From NCBI GenBank assembly GCA_964425915.1, contig CAYROO010000007.1:1-64000 (forward strand): a stretch of DNA of 64,000 nt, given 5' to 3'. Each line of letters begins with the position of its first letter. Within the stretch, counting starts at the first letter, position 1. Shown in pieces: positions 25,418 through 35,256 of this stretch. Origin of the DNA: Polycyclovorans sp964425915. Lineage in GTDB: Bacteria > Pseudomonadota > Gammaproteobacteria > Nevskiales > Nevskiaceae. Under the pieces are notes generated by a model that saw nothing but the letters and a program-made list of their open reading frames with translations, had not been told where the DNA came from and did no database searches. The translations under genes were made by a program, and so were the position numbers.

Positions 25418-26788
25418 ATGCACCTGCACAACACCCTGACCGGCCGAAAGGACGCCTTCACCCCGCTCGACCCGGAACGCGTGACCATGTACGTCTGCGG
25501 CCCCACGGTGTACAGCTATGCCCATATCGGCAACGCACGGCCGGCGGTGGTGTTTGATGTGCTGGCCCGGGTGCTGCGGGCACGCTATCCGCGTGTCGAC
25601 TACGTCCGCAACATCACCGACATCGACGACAAGATCAATGCTGCGGCCGTCAAGGAAGGGGTGGACATTCGTGTCATCACCGACCGCTATGCCGCTGCCT
25701 ACCACGAGGACCTCGCTGCCCTCGGCGTCGCCCGGCCGGATTTCGAACCGCGGGTCACCGAACATCTGCCGCAGATTCTCGACATGATCGGCCGCCTGAT
25801 CGACAGCGGACACGCCTACGCCGCCGAGGGCCATGTGTTGTTCCACACCCGGGGTTTCGCCGCCTACGGCCAGCTGTCGAAGCGTGACGAGCAGAGCCTG
25901 ATGGCCGGCGCCCGGGTCGAGGTGGCCCCCTACAAGCGCCATGCCGGCGACTTCGTGCTGTGGAAGCCCTCCAGCGACGACCAGCCCGGCTGGGGTTCCC
26001 CCTGGGGTCGCGGCCGTCCCGGCTGGCACATCGAATGCTCGGCCATGGCCGAAGCACTGCTGGGCGAGACCATCGACATCCACGGCGGCGGCCATGACCT
26101 GATCTTCCCCCACCACGAGAACGAGATCGCCCAAAGCGTCTGCGCCCACGGCGGCAAGGCCTTTGCCCGCTACTGGGTGCACAACGGCTTTCTCAACGTC
26201 AACAGCGAGAAGATGAGCAAGTCCATCGGCAACGTGCTGCTGGTGCGCAAGCTGCTGGAACAGGCGCCCGGAGAGGCCATCCGCCTGGTGCTGCTCACCG
26301 CCCACTACCGGCAGCCGCTGGACTGGACCGACGACGTGCTCAGCGAAGCCCGCAAGAAGCTGGACCGCCTCTACGGCGCCCTGCGCGACCTCGCCGATGT
26401 CATCGCCACGCCCAAACGCCCGGCGCCGGCCGCCTTTGTCGCCGCGCTGGAGGACGACCTCAACACCCCGCAGGCCCTGGCCGTGCTGTTTGAGCTGGCC
26501 CGCGATGCCAACAAGGCCAACAGCGCCGAGGCCCGCGCCGATGCTAAGGCGGACCTGCTGGCCGCTGGTGGTCTTCTGGGCCTGCTGCAGACCGACCCCG
26601 CCGACTGGTTTGCCCAGGGCGACGCTGCCGAAGGCCTGTCCCCAGCACTGGAGGCCATGCTGACCGAGCGCGCCGCCGCCCGCGTCGCCCGCGACTGGGC
26701 GGCCTCCGACCGCTTGCGCGATGCGCTGGCGGCGGAAGGCATTCTGGTGGAAGACAGTAAGGACGGGCAGCGCTGGCGGCGGACATAA
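25418..26788 (+). CDS. cysS: Cysteinyl-tRNA synthetase
   Basis: 456 residues, class Ia synthetase that charges tRNA-Cys. The HIGH-type motif is HIGN at 36-39 and the KMSKS loop is at 265-269. The zinc ligands that select cysteine are all present: Cys27, Cys207, His232 and Glu236, matching the E. coli enzyme. The C-terminal anticodon-binding part ends with ILVEDSKDGQRWRR. Monocistronic by spacing. Confidence 0.97.
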   Translation: MHLHNTLTGRKDAFTPLDPERVTMYVCGPTVYSYAHIGNARPAVVFDVLARVLRARYPRVDYVRNITDIDDKINAAAVKEGVDIRVITDRYAAAYHEDLAALGVARPDFEPRVTEHLPQILDMIGRLIDSGHAYAAEGHVLFHTRGFAAYGQLSKRDEQSLMAGARVEVAPYKRHAGDFVLWKPSSDDQPGWGSPWGRGRPGWHIECSAMAEALLGETIDIHGGGHDLIFPHHENEIAQSVCAHGGKAFARYWVHNGFLNVNSEKMSKSIGNVLLVRKLLEQAPGEAIRLVLLTAHYRQPLDWTDDVLSEARKKLDRLYGALRDLADVIATPKRPAPAAFVAALEDDLNTPQALAVLFELARDANKANSAEARADAKADLLAAGGLLGLLQTDPADWFAQGDAAEGLSPALEAMLTERAAARVARDWAASDRLRDALAAEGILVEDSKDGQRWRRT

Positions 26789-26875
26789 GCGCACCCACCG
26801 TCGACACCCAAGGCGACGCTGCATCGGCGGGTACCGCCCGCCCCGCCGCAGCGGCCCGCTGCAAGATCCTGCTGA

Positions 26876-27310
26876 TTAAGACCGTGCCGGCGCTGATGGC
26901 GCTTCGCTGACCCCGGGTGGCGGGCAGAACACCCGCGGATCGACCACCGTCGCTCCGCGCTTGCGGGCACGGCGTGCCAGCTTCAGGTCGCGGGTGACCA
27001 CCGTCACCACCCTCGGCGCACCCGCCGCCGCCAAGCGGGTGAGATGTTGCAGGATGGCGGTATCGGCGCGTTGGCGACCCTCACCGCCGGTGTAGACCAC
27101 CTGGACCGTCGCGGATTGCCGCTCAACCATCGCCGCCGGCCCGTCGAAATACACCGTGACCGCCACGTTGGCGGCATCGAACCGGTCCGTGATCCACCTC
27201 ACCAGCGCGGCGCGCGCCTCCCGTCCCGGATGGTCGTCCCGCCAGTGCTCCGCAAACACCTCGCGGCTGGCAAAGAGCAGGTTATGGCCATCGATGAGCA
27301 ACTCCGACAT
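26876..27310 (-). CDS. NYN-domain (PIN-like) RNase family protein
   Basis: 144 residues from the ATG at 27310. The NYN fold is shown by LLIDGHNLLFAS at the N terminus (first acidic metal residue), VTVYFDGPAA, the YTGGEGRQRADTAILQHL segment (acidic residue in ADTAI) and VTVVTRDLKLARRARKRGATVVDP. It resembles the YacP/Rae1 group of ribosome- or mRNA-associated nucleases; the target is unknown. Convergent with cysS. The 87 bp between them contain short GC hairpins (GGCGG-GTA-CCGCC) without a T tract. Confidence 0.82.
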   Translation of the reverse strand: MSELLIDGHNLLFASREVFAEHWRDDHPGREARAALVRWITDRFDAANVAVTVYFDGPAAMVERQSATVQVVYTGGEGRQRADTAILQHLTRLAAAGAPRVVTVVTRDLKLARRARKRGATVVDPRVFCPPPGVSEAPSAPARS

Positions 27311-27410
27311 CCGGCAAGTATCGCGGATAACGTCGCCACCGATCCCCAAGGTCGCTCAGGGTAAGCTTCAGGGCCCGGGTTTCACCCACCGTTCCACGCC
27401 TCTATCGCGC

Positions 27411-27989
27411 ATGCCGAAACAGATCACCGTCATCCTGGGTCACCCCGACGCCCATAGCTTCTGCGGCGCCCTCGCCGATCACTATGTCGCGGCGGCCCGC
27501 GCCGCCGGCCATGAGGTACGGCTGTTCCGGCTCGGCGACATCGCGTTCGATCCCGTACTGCGCCATGGCTATCAGCAGCGACAACCCTTGGAGCCGGGGC
27601 TGGAAACGGTGCGCGAGGCCATCAGCTGGGCGCAGCACCTGGTGTTCGTCTACCCGATCTGGTGGGGCAGCATGCCGGCACTGCTGAAAGGCCTGTTCGA
27701 CCGGATCTTTCTGCCGGGCTATGCCTTCAAGTATCGAAAAGACTCGCCCTGGTGGGATCGTCTGCTGTCAGGCCGGAGCGCCCACGCCATTACCACCATG
27801 GACACGCCACCGTGGTACTTCCGGCTGGTCTACAGCATGCCGGCACACCACCAGATGCGGAAGACCATTCTCGAATTCTGCGGGATCAAGCCGGTGCGCA
27901 TCACCTCGTTCGGTCCGGTGCGGAACGCCACTGAGCCGCAGCGGGCGCGCTGGTTGAAAACCGTCGAAGCCGCAGCAGTCCGCAGCTAA
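27411..27989 (+). CDS. Flavodoxin-fold NAD(P)H quinone oxidoreductase (KefF/NQO1-like)
   Basis: 192 residues. Flavodoxin_2-type signatures are VILGHPDAHSFCGALADHY at the N terminus (FMN/FAD phosphate) and VFVYPIWWGSMPALLKGLFD near residue 80, followed by RIFLPGYAFKY. It reduces quinones or similar electrophiles with NAD(P)H. No KefB/KefC potassium channel gene lies nearby, so a channel-regulator role is not supported. No strong Shine-Dalgarno precedes the ATG, which is nonetheless the only start that fits the family N terminus. Confidence 0.88.
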   Translation: MPKQITVILGHPDAHSFCGALADHYVAAARAAGHEVRLFRLGDIAFDPVLRHGYQQRQPLEPGLETVREAISWAQHLVFVYPIWWGSMPALLKGLFDRIFLPGYAFKYRKDSPWWDRLLSGRSAHAITTMDTPPWYFRLVYSMPAHHQMRKTILEFCGIKPVRITSFGPVRNATEPQRARWLKTVEAAAVRS

Positions 27990-28057
27990 GGCCTGCTGGC
28001 ACGACGGCTGAACGGGCGTGAGCCGCGCCCTGCTTCAGCGACAACCGCTGCGAACCG

Positions 28058-28486
28058 TCACTCCGCTGCAGCCCCGCCAGTGGGTTGAAGCTGAGCGAGA
28101 ATGCCGCACTGCGCTGCCGCACGCGGCCTGGTGCAGCGGCTACGCAGGCTGCGCAGCTGCTTCCGCAATTGCTGCAACTCGCCGATGCGGGTGCTCACCT
28201 GTCGGATGTGGTTGTCCAGCAGGGCATCCACCGGACCGCAGTCCTCCGCCCCCGCGTCCCGCAGCCGCAGCAACTCGCGAATCTCCGCCAGCGTCATGTC
28301 CAGCGACCGGCAGTTGCGAATGAAGAGCAGGCGCTCCAGCTGGGCGACGTCATAGACGCGATAGTTGCCGGCGGTGCGCCGAGGCGGCGGCATCAGCCCT
28401 TGGCGTTCGTAGTAGCGCAACGCCTCCACCGACATCTGGGCGCGGGCCGCCAGCGCGCCGATCCGCAGGGCTGTGGGCATCGTCAT
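28058..28486 (-). CDS. cadR: CadR/PbrR-type MerR regulator of Cd(II)/Pb(II) response
   Basis: 142 residues. The MerR winged helix at 7-75 is RIGALAARAQMSVEALRYYE and GNYRVYDVAQLERL. The dimer helix and metal loop follow. Cysteines at 83 (AEDCGPVDALLDNHI), 118 and 127 (SRCTRPRAAAQCGIL) match the three metal-binding cysteines of CadR/PbrR; a further one is at 59 (IRNCRSLDMTL). The C-terminal His tail of Pseudomonas CadR is absent. A matching MerR-type promoter lies in the 74-bp divergent space, facing a small membrane-protein gene instead of the usual cadA ATPase. Confidence 0.88.
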   Translation of the reverse strand: MTMPTALRIGALAARAQMSVEALRYYERQGLMPPPRRTAGNYRVYDVAQLERLLFIRNCRSLDMTLAEIRELLRLRDAGAEDCGPVDALLDNHIRQVSTRIGELQQLRKQLRSLRSRCTRPRAAAQCGILAQLQPTGGAAAE

Positions 28487-28495
28487 CTCCAGTGC

Positions 28496-28526
28496 TTGAC
28501 CCTAAAGTGGCTGCAGGGTGTGGAAT
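28496..28526 (+). promoter_or_regulatory. MerR/CadR-type promoter and operator
   Basis: -35 TTGACC (28496-28501), a 19-bp spacer and -10 TGGAAT (28521-28526). The inverted repeat ACCCT-N11-AGGGT (28499-28503 and 28515-28519) fills the spacer. The overlong spacer with a dyad is characteristic of MerR-activated promoters, and the dyad closely resembles CadR/PbrR operators. It fires toward the small membrane-protein gene at 28561. Confidence 0.85.
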
Positions 28527-28560
28527 GGGCACCCTACCGCAGCAGCCACAAAGGACCAAC

Positions 28561-28812
28561 ATGCTCACGCCCGAAGTCACCTACACGCTGCTGCTGGTGG
28601 TTCAGATGCTGCACCTGTTGCATCACCGCTTGGCTCGCCGGCACATCAGCTTCGCCGAAGTCCTGTCGGCCGCGCTGCTCTGTGTACCGCCACAGGCCGC
28701 AGTTCCGGCTGTGCTGCTGATGAGCGCCCACTTGGGGATGGTGGCGGTGCAATGCATCGGCAGCCTTTGGATCCGGCGCCTGTCGCCGGAATGGCCGAGC
28801 AAAGCTTCCTGA
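28561..28812 (+). CDS. Small two-helix membrane protein under CadR-type promoter
   Basis: 83 residues with AAGGA five bases before the ATG. Two hydrophobic helices at about 6-20 and 46-72 flank a basic loop. A His-rich patch lies at the first helix end (MLHLLHHRLARRH), with single cysteines at 41 and 65 and several Met. No family is recognised. It is the only gene downstream of the CadR-type promoter, since the next gene is convergent, so it is probably induced by cadmium or lead and could bind or move metal (inference). Confidence 0.7.
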   Translation: MLTPEVTYTLLLVVQMLHLLHHRLARRHISFAEVLSAALLCVPPQAAVPAVLLMSAHLGMVAVQCIGSLWIRRLSPEWPSKAS

Positions 28813-28830
28813 TCCGGCAGCAGCCGCGGC

Positions 28831-30237
28831 TCAGTCATGAATGCGTCTAAACGGCTGCGCTGCCTCCAGGCCATAGGCCAGCTCCAGCAAGCTGCGCTCG
28901 GCGCCATGGGCGCCTTGCAGCTGTACGCCGATGGGCAGCCCGTCGTCACTCCAGCCCATCGGCAGTGAAATGGCCGGGCTCCCCGCCACGTTGTTCAGCG
29001 GTGTGAACGCCACGTAGCGCCGCAGGCGCTCGATCAGGGCGTCGAAAGGCTGCGCCGGTGAGAGTTCGCCGATGCGCGGTGGCACATGCGCCAGCACTGG
29101 GCTCAGCACCACGTCAAAACCGGCCTGGCGGAAGGTATTGGCGTACTGCACGCGGGCCCGGCGCAACCGCATCAGGGCAGCCGGGAACTGCCATTTGCGG
29201 CGCGCGAAGTGGGCGGCAAGACCGGCACTTAACGGATCGACGCGCCTGGCATCAAAGTCGGCTGACAGAAGGTGCCGACCGAAGCGCGACAGCATGTAAG
29301 CGAGAAAACCCCAGTAGAGGGTGAAATCGTCAGGGAAACTGTCCGGCACCGGGGCTGCGATTGGCTCGATGTGGTGTCCCTGATCCGCCAACAGGCGCGC
29401 GGTGTGCTCCACGGCAGCGCGGGTGGACGCATCGGTGGCAGTACCGGTGATGGAATCGATCACCATCGCTACCCGCAGCCGGGCCTGTCCCGGGCCTTCC
29501 ACCAGGCCCACTGGCGGCAGCCTGCGGTTCTGCCAGCTGCGCTCCATGCCGGCGATGAAGTGCGCGGTGTCGCGCACGCTGCGGGTCACCACGCCTTCGG
29601 AGATGATGTTGATGGGCAGCCCGCGAGCAGCGGTGTCATTGACATGGCGTCCGCGGGTTGGCTTCAAGCCGACCAGGCCACAGCAGGCCGCCGGAATCCG
29701 GATCGAACCGCCGCCGTCATTCGCGTGTGCAATCGGGACCACCCCGGCCGCCACCAGCGCTGCCGCACCGCCGGAAGAGGCGCCGGGCGAGTACTCGGGC
29801 GCCCAAGGATTGCGCGTCGGTGGCGTGCCATCCGCAAACTCGGTGGCGGCATTGAACCCGAACTCCGGCAACCGGCTTTTGCCGAGATTGACAAAGCCCT
29901 GGGTCAGGTACTGCTGCACATACGGCCCGTTCGCTTTCGCCGGACGCGGGCGAACGGCTGCGGAGCCATGCCCGGTTGGCAGCCCGGCGACGTCGACGTT
30001 GTCCTTGAGCAAAGTCGGTACGCCGGCAAAGACGCCGCCGGATGGCCGGGCAGCCGCCAGACGAGCGCCGTCGAAGTTGGCGTAGGCGATCGCCGCCAGC
30101 GACCCCATGGATTCGGCGCGGGCGATCGCCGCTTCGCAGGCTTCCACAGCGGAAATCTCGCCGGCTGCGATTCGCGCTGCCACGCCAACGGCGTCGTCGT
30201 GTCCGAGCGCGTCATCGCGAAAAGCGTGTTGGGTCAT
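28831..30237 (-). CDS. Amidase-signature hydrolase
   Basis: 468 residues. The Ser-Ser-Lys triad elements are visible: Lys in TLLKDNVD near residue 78, and the Gly/Ser-rich signature from GASSGGAAALVAAG to NDGGGSIRIPAACCGLVGLK with the cis-Ser and nucleophilic Ser. C-terminal segments AFTPLNNVAGSPAISLPMG and GVQLQGAHGAERSLLELA are typical. The Asp-Asn after the catalytic Lys and the lack of GatA-specific features argue against GatA. Substrate unknown. GGAGG lies upstream of the ATG. It follows the MATE gene by 45 bp and may share its transcript. Confidence 0.88.
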   Translation of the reverse strand: MTQHAFRDDALGHDDAVGVAARIAAGEISAVEACEAAIARAESMGSLAAIAYANFDGARLAAARPSGGVFAGVPTLLKDNVDVAGLPTGHGSAAVRPRPAKANGPYVQQYLTQGFVNLGKSRLPEFGFNAATEFADGTPPTRNPWAPEYSPGASSGGAAALVAAGVVPIAHANDGGGSIRIPAACCGLVGLKPTRGRHVNDTAARGLPINIISEGVVTRSVRDTAHFIAGMERSWQNRRLPPVGLVEGPGQARLRVAMVIDSITGTATDASTRAAVEHTARLLADQGHHIEPIAAPVPDSFPDDFTLYWGFLAYMLSRFGRHLLSADFDARRVDPLSAGLAAHFARRKWQFPAALMRLRRARVQYANTFRQAGFDVVLSPVLAHVPPRIGELSPAQPFDALIERLRRYVAFTPLNNVAGSPAISLPMGWSDDGLPIGVQLQGAHGAERSLLELAYGLEAAQPFRRIHD

Positions 30238-30282
30238 GGTCTTTGGTCCTCCATGGTGTCCGGCACGGCCGGGGTATCGTCC

Positions 30283-31710
30283 TCAGACCTGACGGTGCTT
30301 CCAGGATCCGCGGGTGAACAGCCAAAGGGTAAACAATCCCACCGCGGTCTCCGAGACGAACACACCCCAGAACACCCCGGTGGCGCCGCCCTGCAGCGGC
30401 AGGGCGAGTACATAGCACAGCGGAATCTGGATCAGCCAGAAGAACACCAGATTGATCTTGGTCGGCGTCACCGTATCACCGGCCCCGTTGAAGGCCTGGG
30501 TGGCCACCATCCACCAGCCGTAGATGAAGTACGAGTACGACAGGATGCGCAGCCAGCTGGCACCCACCGCGATCACTTCGGGATCGCTGGAAAAGAACTC
30601 CACCAGGGCCTCGTTGCAGAAGAAGAACACCAGTGACACCGCCACCATGAACACCATGTTGTAGCGCCCTACCGCCCACACCGAGGCCTCGGCACGCTCC
30701 GGCTGTCCGGACCCCAGGCTCTGCCCCACCAGGGTGGCGGCGGCATTGGACATGCCCCAGGCCGGCATCAAGGTGAACATCATGATCCGGAGGGTGATGG
30801 TGGCGCCGGCCACCGCCTCACTGCTGATGCTGGCAAGGATGCGCATGAGGAAGATCCACGAGGTCATGCCGACAATCATCTGGCCGATGCCGCCGACCGA
30901 GGTGCGGACGATGGCCAGCGCAACGCCAACATTGGCCCGCAACTGGGCCCGCCGCACCTGGATATGCTGACCGCCGCGCAACAACCAGTACAGCGCCAGC
31001 AGCACCCCAACCCCGCGCCCGATGACGGTGGCGATGGCGGCGCCCTCGATGCCCATCGCCGGCACCGGCCCCCAGCCAAAGATCAGCAAGGGGTCGAGCA
31101 CGATGTTGAGGCCGTTGGCCACCCACAGCACCCGCATGGCGATGGCGGCATCCCCGGCGCCGCGAAACACCGCGTTGATGATGAACAGCCACACAATCAC
31201 CAGATTGCTGCCCAGCATCCATTGCGTATAGACCACGCCATGGGTCAGCACCCATGCGTCGGCGCCCATCAGCGCCAGCAGCTCCCGCGCATAGGCGATC
31301 CCGATGACACCCAGCGGCAGCGACAGTACCAGTCCCAGCAGGATCGCCTGCACCGCCGCCACCCCAGCCTGGTCGGGGCGCTTCTCGCCGACCCGACGGG
31401 CGACCGCCGCGGTAACCGCCATGCCCAGCCCCATGGCCACGGCGTAGAGCAGGAACAGATAGGTTTCGGTGAGCCCGACGGTGGCGACGGCGGACGCGCC
31501 GAGTTTGCCGACGAAGTAGATGTCGACCACGGCGAACAGCGACTCCATCGACAGTTCCAGCATCATCGGCACGCCCAGCAACAGGATGGCGCGCCGCAAC
31601 GGGATGGCGGTGTAGTCGGCTTCGGAGCCGCGAAGGGCGTCGCGCAGGGCGCGCCACAGCGAGTCCGGCGGGGGTGGCGCCGCGGCGCCGGGGCTGAGGG
31701 TATCGGTCAT
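30283..31710 (-). CDS. MATE-family multidrug/Na+ efflux transporter
   Basis: 475 residues with twelve hydrophobic segments in two MatE repeats (first from about residue 40, second from about 260). The N terminus has RRAILLLGVPMMLELSMESLF and VDIYFVGKLGASAVATVGL, with the PLLIFGWGPVPAMGIEGAA motif between repeats. MATE pumps expel cationic compounds in exchange for Na+ or H+. The 149 bp upstream contain no gene; no clear Shine-Dalgarno sequence is seen. Confidence 0.92.
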   Translation of the reverse strand: MTDTLSPGAAAPPPPDSLWRALRDALRGSEADYTAIPLRRAILLLGVPMMLELSMESLFAVVDIYFVGKLGASAVATVGLTETYLFLLYAVAMGLGMAVTAAVARRVGEKRPDQAGVAAVQAILLGLVLSLPLGVIGIAYARELLALMGADAWVLTHGVVYTQWMLGSNLVIVWLFIINAVFRGAGDAAIAMRVLWVANGLNIVLDPLLIFGWGPVPAMGIEGAAIATVIGRGVGVLLALYWLLRGGQHIQVRRAQLRANVGVALAIVRTSVGGIGQMIVGMTSWIFLMRILASISSEAVAGATITLRIMMFTLMPAWGMSNAAATLVGQSLGSGQPERAEASVWAVGRYNMVFMVAVSLVFFFCNEALVEFFSSDPEVIAVGASWLRILSYSYFIYGWWMVATQAFNGAGDTVTPTKINLVFFWLIQIPLCYVLALPLQGGATGVFWGVFVSETAVGLFTLWLFTRGSWKHRQV

Positions 31711-31839
31711 GGAGAAAGCCTGAAATGAGGGTGGCGTGATCGCCCGCCCTCACGTCGAGGGGCAGGTCAGCAGATCGACACCAACCGCCCCGCCGCAACG
31801 GCAGCAGGGTCCGCGAGGGGCATCACGCTGACACCGGAC

Positions 31840-31854
31840 CCAGGGTTCCCCTGG
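31840..31854 (-). other. Short stem-loop after the PCu(A)C gene
   Basis: CCAGGG-TTC-CCCTGG (31840-31854) starts six bases past the minus-strand stop of the copper chaperone gene. It is placed like a terminator but has no T tract. The rest of the gap to the MATE start (31711-31839) shows nothing I can assign. Confidence 0.35.
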
Positions 31855-31859
31855 ACACC

Positions 31860-32381
31860 TCAGTGTGCGTGGTCGTGCGCTTCCTCGACCGGCATGGCCT
31901 GCGGCCGCACTTCGGCGATCACCACCTGCGAGGGCCCGTTGGCGAAGCGCAAGGTCAGCTCCACCGAGCTACCGGCGCCAACTTCTTCACCGGGCGCGAT
32001 CAACATCAGATGCAGCCCGCCGGGCGCCAAGGTCACGGTTTCGCCGGCCGGGAGCGGCAGCCCTTCGGTGAGCTGTCGCATGCGCATCATGCCGTCTTCG
32101 GTGCGCATCTCGTGAATCTCAACCCGCTCGGCCGCACCGGTCTCCACTGCCACCAGTTGGCGATCCACGGTGCCGGGATTGCGCAGGGTGAGATAGCCGC
32201 CCGCCACCGGTGCTGGCGGCAAGGGCGCGCGCACCCAGGCGTTGGTGACTTCGATCGCCGCCAGCTCCCCGGTGGCCACCGCCGAGTCTGCCACCACCGG
32301 CGCCTCGGGGGAGGCCGACTGCGGGCCCTTGCCACAGGCCACCAAGGTCAAGGTCAGGGCGATGAAAGGGCTCAGGCGCAT
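31860..32381 (-). CDS. PCu(A)C-family periplasmic copper chaperone lipoprotein
   Basis: 173 residues from the ATG at 32381. The signal peptide ends in lipobox LVAC. The cupredoxin-like PCu(A)C domain has VTNAWVRAPLPPAPVAGGYL at the N terminus and the Cu(I) ligand set H(M)X10MX21HXM: VEIHEM, GMMRM, then GLHLML. The C terminus AHDHAH adds a His-rich tail. Family members deliver copper to the cytochrome oxidase CuA or CuB site; no SCO or oxidase gene is adjacent here. Confidence 0.92.
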   Translation of the reverse strand: MRLSPFIALTLTLVACGKGPQSASPEAPVVADSAVATGELAAIEVTNAWVRAPLPPAPVAGGYLTLRNPGTVDRQLVAVETGAAERVEIHEMRTEDGMMRMRQLTEGLPLPAGETVTLAPGGLHLMLIAPGEEVGAGSSVELTLRFANGPSQVVIAEVRPQAMPVEEAHDHAH

Positions 32382-32453
32382 GTCGAATTCTCGGGCCAAA
32401 CGGGGCGCTGATAATGCCCACTGCGGTCACCGTCGGCAATGCGACCGAATGTC

Positions 32454-33017
32454 TCAAGCCTGGCACTCGGCGTACTGCGGACAACTGACCAGGTGATCAT
32501 TGACCACCCCGACCGCCTGCAGATACGCATAGATGATGGTGCTGCCGACGAAGGTGAAATCGCGCTTTTGTAGATCCTTGCTGATGCGGTCGGACAGTGG
32601 GGTCCGGGCCGGCACCTGTTGCGGCTCGGTCCAGCCATTGACCACCGGCCTGCCGTCGACCTGCCCCCACAGGTAGGGGCCTAGCCCGCCCACCTCATCG
32701 CGCAGTCGCAAATAAGCACGCGCATTGCGGCGTGCCGAGGCCACCTTGAGCCGATTGCGGACGATGCGGGCATCGGTGAGCCGCTGAGCCAGGTCGTCGT
32801 CGGTGTAGTGGGCCATACGTTCGATGTCATAGCCGTCAAATACCGCCCGGTACCCTTCGCGCTTGCGCAAGATGGTGGCCCACGACAGACCCGCCTGCGC
32901 ACCTTCCAGCATCAGAAACTCAAACAGGGTCCGCTCGTCGTGTTGGGGCCGGCCCCACTCGGTATCGTGATAGTGACGTTCCTCGTCGGCCTTGTCGGCC
33001 CAGGGGCAGCGCGGCAT
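32454..33017 (-). CDS. tag: DNA-3-methyladenine glycosylase I
   Basis: 187 residues. Removes 3-methyladenine from alkylated DNA. The zinc ligands are at the exact E. coli positions: Cys4, His17, His175 and Cys179. The base-recognition segment GAQAGLSWATILRKREGYRAVFDGYD and the SIIYAYLQA-like TIIYAYLQAVGVVNDH helix are conserved. GAGGAG precedes the ATG. Divergent from a uracil-DNA glycosylase-like gene with only 37 bp between the two starts, so the two DNA-repair genes share a very tight promoter region. Confidence 0.95.
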   Translation of the reverse strand: MPRCPWADKADEERHYHDTEWGRPQHDERTLFEFLMLEGAQAGLSWATILRKREGYRAVFDGYDIERMAHYTDDDLAQRLTDARIVRNRLKVASARRNARAYLRLRDEVGGLGPYLWGQVDGRPVVNGWTEPQQVPARTPLSDRISKDLQKRDFTFVGSTIIYAYLQAVGVVNDHLVSCPQYAECQA

Positions 33018-33054
33018 GGTGGGACTCCTCACAGATTTGCGGCACAGTGTAGGC

Positions 33055-33675
33055 ATGAAATCGGGCAAGCCGCCGACACCTTCGGAAGCATCCGGGTCGC
33101 TGTCCCGGCTTGCCGACGACGTGCGCGCCTGCACGCTGTGCGCCGAGCACTTGCCGCTCGGGCCGCGGCCGGTCATCCAGGTGGATGCGCGGGCACGGGT
33201 GCTGATCATTGGCCAGGCACCCGGCACCCGGGTGCATGCCACCGGCATTCCCTGGAACGACCCGAGCGGCGACCGGCTGCGCGAATGGCTGGGCGTGGAT
33301 GCCTCGCAGTTCTATGCGGCAGACCGCTTCGCGCTGATGCCGATGGGCTTTTGCTACCCCGGTAAGGGCAAGGGCGGCGATCTGCCGCCACGACCGGAAT
33401 GTGCCCAGCGCTGGCATGCCCCTCTGCGTGCGGCCATGCCGGGAATACAGCTGACCGTATTGCCGGGGCGCTACGGCCAGTTGTACTACCTTGATCAACG
33501 CAAGGCGCGCTTGGAGGACACGGTCCGCCAGTTTCAACAACACCTGACGCGGGGCTATTTTCCGTTGCCGCATCCCAGCCCCCGCAACACCCGCTGGCTG
33601 CAACAGCGCCCCTGGTTCGAGGCCGAGGTGGTGCCGGCACTGCGGGCGGCGGTCGCCCTGGCCCTGCAGGACTGA
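33055..33675 (+). CDS. Uracil-DNA glycosylase superfamily protein
   Basis: 206 residues of the COG1573-like group. Motif 1 is LIIGQAPGTRVHATGIPWND, followed by SGDRLREWLG. A cysteine pair CTLC lies at the N terminus, but the complete four-cysteine Fe-S set of family-4 enzymes is not seen. Motif 2 is LPHPSPRNTRWL. The APG-T-R form of motif 1 differs from family 1 (GQDPYH), so activity on uracil or other deaminated bases is inferred, not certain. Divergent from tag. Confidence 0.82.
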   Translation: MKSGKPPTPSEASGSLSRLADDVRACTLCAEHLPLGPRPVIQVDARARVLIIGQAPGTRVHATGIPWNDPSGDRLREWLGVDASQFYAADRFALMPMGFCYPGKGKGGDLPPRPECAQRWHAPLRAAMPGIQLTVLPGRYGQLYYLDQRKARLEDTVRQFQQHLTRGYFPLPHPSPRNTRWLQQRPWFEAEVVPALRAAVALALQD

Positions 33676-33726
33676 GCGACCGCAGGCACTACACTGCGAC
33701 GCTCCCCGACACCGAAAGTCGCTGAC

Positions 33727-35243
<1,517 letters not shown>

Positions 35244-35256
<13 letters not shown>

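Noticed and set aside
26789..26875. Terminator between cysS and the NYN gene
   Set aside because: GC-rich dyads (GGCGG-GTA-CCGCC and GCAGCGG-C-CCGCTGC) have very small loops and no T tract on either strand.
31711..31859. Riboswitch upstream of the MATE gene
   Set aside because: MATE genes can be preceded by riboswitches, but I could not find a TPP, guanidine or other known core here; only a short hairpin without a T tract is visible.
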